A stretch of 64,000 nt of DNA from Elusimicrobiales bacterium (GTDB lineage Bacteria; Elusimicrobiota; Elusimicrobia; Elusimicrobiales; UBA9959). Numbering within the stretch: position 1 is the stretch's first letter; the number at the start of each line of letters is the position of its first letter. The DNA is taken from assembly GCA_028688015.1 (NCBI GenBank), contig JAQTZB010000001.1, forward strand, positions 227,663 through 291,662, read 5' to 3'. A model generated the notes under the pieces. The model searched no databases. It saw nothing but the letters and a program-made list of their open reading frames with translations, and was not told the DNA's origin. A program made the position numbers and the translations under genes. Positions 59,276 to 64,000 of this stretch are shown piece after piece.

Positions 59276-59831
59276 TTTCAGCTCCGGCCCGCTTCAGGAA
59301 GCGGCGCACCAGGTTCACGGGCAGCCCGACTATCGTGTCGAAGCGGCCCTCTATCTTCTCTATGAATTTGTCGTCCTTATCCTGCACCGCGTACGCCCCG
59401 GCCTTGTCATGATGTTTAGATGCCAGCGCCCTCAATTCGGTTTCAGGCAGCCTGCGGGCCTTGCAGCGCGAAACTTCGGCGCCGGCCAGGAAGACGCCCT
59501 TATCCAGCCAGATCAGCGCTACCCCGGTGTGCACGGCCTGCCAGGAGCCGTTCTGCAGGCGCAGCAGCCGCAGCGCGTCCTTATGCCCGGCGGGCTTGCC
59601 CAAGGCCTGCCCTTTGCACCAGACCAGCGTATCCGAGCCCAGCACCGGAGAGCCGGGGTGCTTTTGCGCGACGGCCAGCGCCTTTTTGTAGGCGAGCTCC
59701 CTAACTACCAGGTCCGGGCGCTTGTAACCGGAAACCTCCGCGATATGGCTGGGCACGCAGCGGTACCGGATGCCGGCCCGCTTCAGCAGCTCCTTGCGGC
59801 GCGGCGACTTGGAGGCGAGGATCAGGGTCAT
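59268..59831 (-). CDS. maf: Maf-family nucleotide pyrophosphatase
   Basis: House-cleaning hydrolase of (modified) dTTP/UTP-type nucleotides. The 187-residue protein has the signature ILASKSPRRKELLKRAG (about 4-20), LAYKKALAVA, VLGSDTLVWCKGQALGKP (about 65) and a final domain with FDTIVGLPV. Length is normal. It overlaps the QueD-like gene (8 bp) and the DUF4321-like gene (4 bp). Confidence 0.94.
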   Translation of the reverse strand: MTLILASKSPRRKELLKRAGIRYRCVPSHIAEVSGYKRPDLVVRELAYKKALAVAQKHPGSPVLGSDTLVWCKGQALGKPAGHKDALRLLRLQNGSWQAVHTGVALIWLDKGVFLAGAEVSRCKARRLPETELRALASKHHDKAGAYAVQDKDDKFIEKIEGRFDTIVGLPVNLVRRFLKRAGAENA

Positions 59832-60091
59832 TTTACGAGCTGCTTGTAGACCAGGGCGGAGAGGAAGATGCCCAGGATGCTGGCGATGTTGAACTTGAAG
59901 ACCAGGCCCGCCGTGACCTCTACCAGCGTCAGGTCCACCGTGGTCGGGTTGAGCCCGGTGTTGATCCCGGTGTTGATCAGCCCTGCTATCTGGCTGCCGG
60001 CCGGGAACCAGATGTTGAACAGCTTGGTGAGGAACATCCCCAGCAGGGAGCCCACTACCACTACGACCACCACGTGCAGCGTGTTTTTCAT
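59828..60091 (-). CDS. Small DUF4321-like membrane protein
   Basis: An 87-residue protein with two hydrophobic helices (about 5-25 and 60-82) joined by a loop (NIWFPAGSQIAGLINTGINTG). Order and pieces such as VDLTLVEVTAGLVFKFNIASILGIFLS resemble DUF4321, whose role is unknown. In other bacteria this family sits next to maf. It is coupled to both neighbours by 4-bp overlaps. Confidence 0.7.
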   Translation of the reverse strand: MKNTLHVVVVVVVGSLLGMFLTKLFNIWFPAGSQIAGLINTGINTGLNPTTVDLTLVEVTAGLVFKFNIASILGIFLSALVYKQLVK

Positions 60092-60453
60092 TTTTTTGTC
60101 TCCGGTGCCTTACCCTCGGGCGGTTTGGCGGAAAGAACGGTGTTGGCGCCGAGCCAGGCCAGGTACTCCGGGGACCCGGCCGCGATCTCGGCGAAAAGGA
60201 CTTCGGGCACGGCGTAAGGATGGTGCCGCTTCACGAACTTCATGACTTCTTTACGCAGCGCGCGCCGCGTCTTGACGAGCAGCAGGACCTCGGAAGCCCT
60301 CTCCAGGCGGCCCTGCCACCAGTAGGAAGATTCCACTCCGGGCACAGCGGACACGCAGGCGGCCAGCCGCTCCCGCAACAGGCCTGAGGCCAGCTTCCGG
60401 GCCGCCGCCCTGCTCCCCGCCGTGACGAGGCAGATATCGTAGCGCGTGCTCAT
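60088..60453 (-). CDS. cutA: Divalent-cation tolerance protein CutA
   Basis: A 121-residue ferredoxin-like trimer protein linked in E. coli to copper tolerance. The family core is present (CVSAVPGVESSYWWQGRLERASEVLLLVKTR split pieces, KFVKRHHPYAVPEVL, IAAGSPEYLAWL). Length and motif positions are typical. Its stop overlaps the DUF4321-like gene, and it begins 15 bp after the lipoprotein-like gene. Confidence 0.92.
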   Translation of the reverse strand: MSTRYDICLVTAGSRAAARKLASGLLRERLAACVSAVPGVESSYWWQGRLERASEVLLLVKTRRALRKEVMKFVKRHHPYAVPEVLFAEIAAGSPEYLAWLGANTVLSAKPPEGKAPETKK

Positions 60454-60468
60454 AGGTAATCCCGCCGC

Positions 60469-61353
60469 CTAGGGCAGGTTGCAGTCGGAGAACTCCTCCC
60501 TGGCCAGGTCTATTTCCTCGCGGCGCGCCGCGCGCCAGGCGGCGTCCCGGGCGATCTCGGACGAGTAGAGCCGCGCGAAGCGCGTGAAGATGTCGCTCTG
60601 CTTGTCGTAGAAGCTGCGCTGGTAGCGGTAGATCTCGTAGGTGGGCAGGGCGCGCAGGTTGGCGTCCTTGCGCATGGCCTCGCTCATCGGCAGGGCGCCC
60701 TTCCTGACGCGGGCCATGTCGCGCTCGTAGAGCAGCTGGTAGAAAGTCTCGTCGTTGATGGCCTGCCTCATCTTCTCCAGCCAGACGCGCTGGTTCTCCA
60801 TGGTGTCCAGGGGCCGCTGGCAGACCGGGTCGGAGGACAGGGCTTGCTTGCGGGCCTGGGCCATGGCGTAGCCGGAGGATTCCAGCAGGTAGTTGCAGAA
60901 GGCGGCTTTGATCTCGGGCGCGCCGCCCGCCCTGGCGAAGTGCTCGTTATTGAGCTTGAGCTCCAGGGCGAGGCGCGCCTGGAAGAGGGCGGCCAGCTCT
61001 TCCTCTTCGGAGATGATCTCGTCCATGCCGCTCTCCGAGAAGAGCCGGTAGATATACGCGGAGCGGCCTACGGCCGCGGCCAGCACGTGGTCGGCTCCTT
61101 TGTAGTCGGCCGGCACGTAGATCTTGCGGGCTTGCAGGCCGAACTTGCTGCAGCGGCCGGAGGTGTTGGAATATTCCAGCGCCACGCCGTTCCGGGCCAG
61201 GAAGCGCAGCAGCGGCTTGCCGTGCGGGACTGAGTCCAGCAGGTCGAGGGCCCGCTCTATGGAGGGCTCGCTGGTAAGGCTGGCCTGGCGGCGGCTGGCG
61301 GCGCAGGCGGCCAGCAGCAGCAGCGGGGCGAGGAGGAAAAGTCGGGTCTTCAT
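60469..61353 (-). CDS. Hypothetical lipoprotein
   Basis: The 294-residue product has a lipobox in LLLLAAC (Cys about 17) and is otherwise helical. A run like LARNGVALEYSNTSGRCSK near residue 48-66, an acidic EEEELAALFQARLALELKLN and many charged helices are seen. I do not recognise a family; a buried or protease-like domain is not evident from motifs. Its ATG overlaps the AsmA gene stop by 4 bp, so it is co-translated with it. Confidence 0.65.
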   Translation of the reverse strand: MKTRLFLLAPLLLLAACAASRRQASLTSEPSIERALDLLDSVPHGKPLLRFLARNGVALEYSNTSGRCSKFGLQARKIYVPADYKGADHVLAAAVGRSAYIYRLFSESGMDEIISEEEELAALFQARLALELKLNNEHFARAGGAPEIKAAFCNYLLESSGYAMAQARKQALSSDPVCQRPLDTMENQRVWLEKMRQAINDETFYQLLYERDMARVRKGALPMSEAMRKDANLRALPTYEIYRYQRSFYDKQSDIFTRFARLYSSEIARDAAWRAARREEIDLAREEFSDCNLP

Positions 61354-63620
61354 TTTTTCTTGAACAGGCCTTTCAGCAGCTTATCCGCGCCGGGGGCCAG
61401 CTTGTCGAGCGCTTTCTTGACGGCCGGCTGCTCCGCGATGGATTTCACGTCGAGCTTGACCTGGGGGTCAGTTACGGTGCCCTTCACCAGCATCCCTACC
61501 GGGGCGCTCATGGTTATGCCGCTGGCCTTTTTCAGCGTGGTGGTGATCTTCATGTCGAGCTTTTCGGCGGGCAGGTTGATGGTCCCTGAGGAATTCACGT
61601 CCGCCACCTCGGCGGTCAGCGAAGACTTGTTCAGTTTCATCAGGCCCTTGCTGAAGGCGTAGTCGCCTTCCAGCACTTCGAAATCTATGTTGTTGAAGTC
61701 CGGCAGTTTAAGGCCTTTGACCAGCTTGGCGGACTTCTGCAGCACCAGCAGCGGGTACAGCGCCACCTTGGCCGCCTTGTGCTTGCCGGCCAGGGCGTAG
61801 AGTTCGGTAAGCCGGCCCGGCCCGGCGGTGAACGAGGCCGAGCCGTCCAGCGCTTTCATGTCGTCGGAGATGTTGACCAGGTCCAGCTTCAGGGAGGCGG
61901 GGCCGCAGCGGAAATTGGGGTGCTCTATGGCGCCCAGGCGGGCGGCGCCGGATACGTCCAGGTAAAAGGGCTCTCCCCCCGGGGCGCCGGCTGCCGCAGG
62001 TTTGGCAGCGGCCTTGGCGGGGGCGGCCGGGGAATCCTTGAATACCAGCTTCGCCACGCTCAGGTCGAAGTCGGCCTTGGGATGCTTAAGCAGGTCGCGG
62101 GCCTTGAAGGAGGCGGTGAGCTCCGCCCCGTCCAGCTGGCCCTGCAGCTTCTTCGCGGAGGCGGAATCCATCGTGAACTCCACCGTGCCCGTAAGGCCGG
62201 TCAGCGCGCGGCCGGCGAACGACGCGCCGAGCCCGTTCAGGGAGGCCCTGCCGGAGACCGCGGGCTTTCCTCCCGCGTAGGTGTAATCGAGCGCCGCGGA
62301 GGCCCCGCCCGACGGGGCGTAAGGCTTGAGCAGGCCCGGGGCGATGTCCGCCACGCGCGCGAAATTTTTTATCTCCGCGTTGACGGAGCCGGCGGCCCTC
62401 AGTGCTCCGGAAAAATTAACCGTGCTCCTGCCGGAGGCGGACAGCGGGGCCGACTCCAGCGTGAAGGACGAGACCTCCGCCGTGCCGTCCTTCAGCTTAA
62501 GCCGCGCGGATATTTCGGCGAGCGGCAGCTTGAGCCCCTTGGGCACTGGAAAGTCCCTGGCTTTCTTCGCCAGCAGCGTCGTGTCGATCTCCGGGACCTG
62601 GGCTTTTACGTCGGCCTGGAGGTCGTACGCGGCGCGCGGGTTCCAGGCGGCGCGGCCTTTCAGGTTAGCCTTGACCGGGCCCGCGCGCAGCGCCACCGCG
62701 CGCAGCGCCACGCCCTTCGCCGTCAGCTTGAAGTCGGCGTCGGCCGCTATTTCCGGCAGCAGGATCTTGGGCGGCAGGCCCTTGAAGACCGTCCGGAGGT
62801 CGGCCGTGGAGAACTGTTTGATGACGAGGGCCAGCTTGGCGTCGGGCTCCAGGAGGTTCTTCAGCGAGCCTTTCGCCTCGGCCCTGACTTCACCCAGCGC
62901 GAGCGAGGCGCGCTCTATTTCGGCCGTCCCCTTAGCCGGGTCGAATCCGCCCAGGGCCAGTTTTCCCTTCAGCGCCGCGGGGATCTCGCCCTTGAAGTAG
63001 GGTGAGGCCACGCTCAGCGTGAAGTCCGCCTCAACCGGGAACAGGCCGGAGGGAGAAATGCCGGAGGCGGAAAGGTTGATGTCCTTCAGCGTAACGGCCA
63101 GGTCGCCGGCGGCGTTGGCGTAGGAGAAGGAGGAGCCCCGCACCTTCAGGCTGGAGACGGAGAGCTGCGGGGGCGCCGCCGCCTGGCGCTGCCCCGGCGC
63201 GGCCGCCTGCCGGGGTTCCTGCGGGGGCGGGGGCATCAGATCGGAGAAGTTGTACGTTTCCGGCTTAACTTCCGTAACGCGCATCCTGAGCGCGTCGGCC
63301 GTGACGGAATTTATCTTAAGTTCGCCGCGCAGCAGGGACCTGAAGGAAGGGCGTACCGAGAATGAGGCGGCGCTGAAGAATTCCCCCCGCTTGAAGTCGG
63401 GGTACTCGGAGACGCGCAGGTTGGCGATGGCGAGGCCCTTGAGCCCCAGGGCCACCGAATCAAAGGTGACCTCCCGGCGCAGGTTCCTGGCCGCGTAGTC
63501 GGTGGTGAGCGCTTTGAGCCGGGCCTGGGTGAAATAAAGCTTCAGGCCCAGCGCCGCTGCGCCGAGCGCCAGCGCGAGGCCGCCCAGGGACCAGCCTAAG
63601 ATTTTCAGGGCTTTGCTCAT
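61350..63620 (-). CDS. AsmA-family protein
   Basis: Large 756-residue inner-membrane-anchored periplasmic protein: an N-terminal helix (ILGWSLGGLALALGAAALGL, about 7-26), then beta-rich AsmA-type domain (FTQARLKALTTDYAARNLRREVTFDS split pieces) and a long repetitive beta region. A C-terminal conserved part lies from about 600 on (VNSSGTINLPAEKLDMKI, GMLVKGTVTDPQVKL). AsmA/TamB-like proteins are linked to outer-membrane lipid transport. The gene overlaps the next one by 4 bp and starts a minus run. Confidence 0.82.
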   Translation of the reverse strand: MSKALKILGWSLGGLALALGAAALGLKLYFTQARLKALTTDYAARNLRREVTFDSVALGLKGLAIANLRVSEYPDFKRGEFFSAASFSVRPSFRSLLRGELKINSVTADALRMRVTEVKPETYNFSDLMPPPPQEPRQAAAPGQRQAAAPPQLSVSSLKVRGSSFSYANAAGDLAVTLKDINLSASGISPSGLFPVEADFTLSVASPYFKGEIPAALKGKLALGGFDPAKGTAEIERASLALGEVRAEAKGSLKNLLEPDAKLALVIKQFSTADLRTVFKGLPPKILLPEIAADADFKLTAKGVALRAVALRAGPVKANLKGRAAWNPRAAYDLQADVKAQVPEIDTTLLAKKARDFPVPKGLKLPLAEISARLKLKDGTAEVSSFTLESAPLSASGRSTVNFSGALRAAGSVNAEIKNFARVADIAPGLLKPYAPSGGASAALDYTYAGGKPAVSGRASLNGLGASFAGRALTGLTGTVEFTMDSASAKKLQGQLDGAELTASFKARDLLKHPKADFDLSVAKLVFKDSPAAPAKAAAKPAAAGAPGGEPFYLDVSGAARLGAIEHPNFRCGPASLKLDLVNISDDMKALDGSASFTAGPGRLTELYALAGKHKAAKVALYPLLVLQKSAKLVKGLKLPDFNNIDFEVLEGDYAFSKGLMKLNKSSLTAEVADVNSSGTINLPAEKLDMKITTTLKKASGITMSAPVGMLVKGTVTDPQVKLDVKSIAEQPAVKKALDKLAPGADKLLKGLFKKK

Positions 63621-63686
63621 GTTATTATTATATAAAAGTTAGGTTTCAAAACCCCCCGGCAAAATGCTAAATTTTACTTACCGAGA

Positions 63687-64000
63687 ATGAACGCGCTTAT
63701 CGTAAACCTCAACCTTTCGGTAGACAAGACCGTCGTGGTCCCGGATTTCGAAACGGGCCGCATCTTCCGCGTGGGCGACACCGTCACCCTGCCCGGCGGC
63801 AAGGGGGTGAACGTGGCGCGCGCGCTGCGCTCGCTCGGCCTGGAGTCCCCCGTCGCCGGTTTCGCCAGCGGCTACAACGGCCGCTGGATAACCGAGCGCC
63901 TGAAGGCGGAGAACTTCAATTCCTTCGTGCAGTATCACTCCGCCGGCGAGTCGCGCGTCTGCTATACCGTGGTGGACCGGCGCGGCGTGACGACCGACCT
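63687..64000 (+). CDS. PfkB-family sugar kinase, truncated by window edge
   Basis: The first 104 residues of a ribokinase/PfkB-fold kinase, running off the right edge. The start NALIVNLNLSVDKTVVVPDF, the sugar-binding GGKGVNVARALRSLGLE (about 39-55) and FASGYNGRWI match 1-phosphofructokinase/tagatose-6-phosphate-kinase-type members. ATG 63687 follows CGAGA. The ATP-binding C-terminal half lies outside, so specificity cannot be judged. Confidence 0.85.
   Translation, partial: MNALIVNLNLSVDKTVVVPDFETGRIFRVGDTVTLPGGKGVNVARALRSLGLESPVAGFASGYNGRWITERLKAENFNSFVQYHSAGESRVCYTVVDRRGVTTD

Overview
The window is a gene-dense, GC-rich bacterial chromosome segment from a Gram-negative organism. The signs are an outer-membrane-type set (AsmA, PorV/TraF-like and DUF481 barrels, lipoproteins), an O-antigen-type flippase, a Pfa-type secondary-lipid megasynthase and a Type II secretion pseudopilin-like protein. 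My best guess is Elusimicrobiota or a similarly deep-branching Gram-negative phylum. That rests on gene content and remembered family patterns, not on a search. Most genes sit in tightly overlapping operons (ATGA, TGATG and TAATG junctions). No insertion sequence, prophage, rRNA or CRISPR array was seen.

Left end (1-10.9 kb): a large incomplete Pfa/PKS-like megasynthase (KS-AT-KS-ACP-ACP, minus strand) runs off the left edge. It is divergent from cytochrome bd oxidase cydAB, with a CRP/FNR-type dyad between them. Then come an MBL-fold hydrolase, an Ala/Pro/Glu-rich membrane protein and a barrel-plus-CsgG-like fusion.

10.9-25 kb: a minus operon (sugar kinase, inositol monophosphatase, TPR membrane protein), a PTS IIA-like protein, and a permease with a UspA-like tail. 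Next is a translation and housekeeping block: def, fmt, PASTA protein, rpe, receiver protein, then rpsP-khpA-trmD-rplS without rimM, rnhB and a YraN protein. A nucleoside salvage operon (PNP, pyrimidine phosphorylase, upp) ends at a strong bidirectional terminator shared with an FNR-like regulator.

25-40 kb: a flippase, a secreted clostripain-type protease, a structured 370-bp intergenic region, and an ABC exporter. A long run of minus-strand genes follows: TraF-like barrel, hydrolase, pcm, CoA-binding protein, surE, DUF481, receiver, a TfoX_N/thioredoxin-like fusion lacking its cysteines, and a methyltransferase.

40-52.5 kb: a GH4 glycosidase with a BadF-type kinase, tRNA-His, a Memo-AMMECR1 fusion, and a complete pantothenate/CoA operon. 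The operon order is DUF2520-like reductase, panB, panC, coaC, coaB, coaX, panD. After a short two-gene cassette with a ribbon-helix-helix-like protein and a repeat-bearing promoter comes a folate pair, folP and a folK-folC fusion, then tRNA-Arg.

52.5-64 kb: a hypothetical protein, a perfect 44-bp palindromic terminator, lipoproteins, an Fe-S PD-(D/E)XK nuclease with a glycerol-kinase-like FGGY kinase, and a minus run (AsmA, lipoprotein, cutA, DUF4321-like, maf, QueD-like, trxB). A PfkB sugar kinase is cut by the right edge.

The most unusual items are the Pfa-like synthase with threonine at both visible ACP attachment sites, the 49.4-49.8 kb small-protein cassette, the intergenic element at 28.5-28.9 kb, the TfoX/thioredoxin-like fusion, the FolK-FolC fusion and the probable non-PanE ketopantoate reductase.
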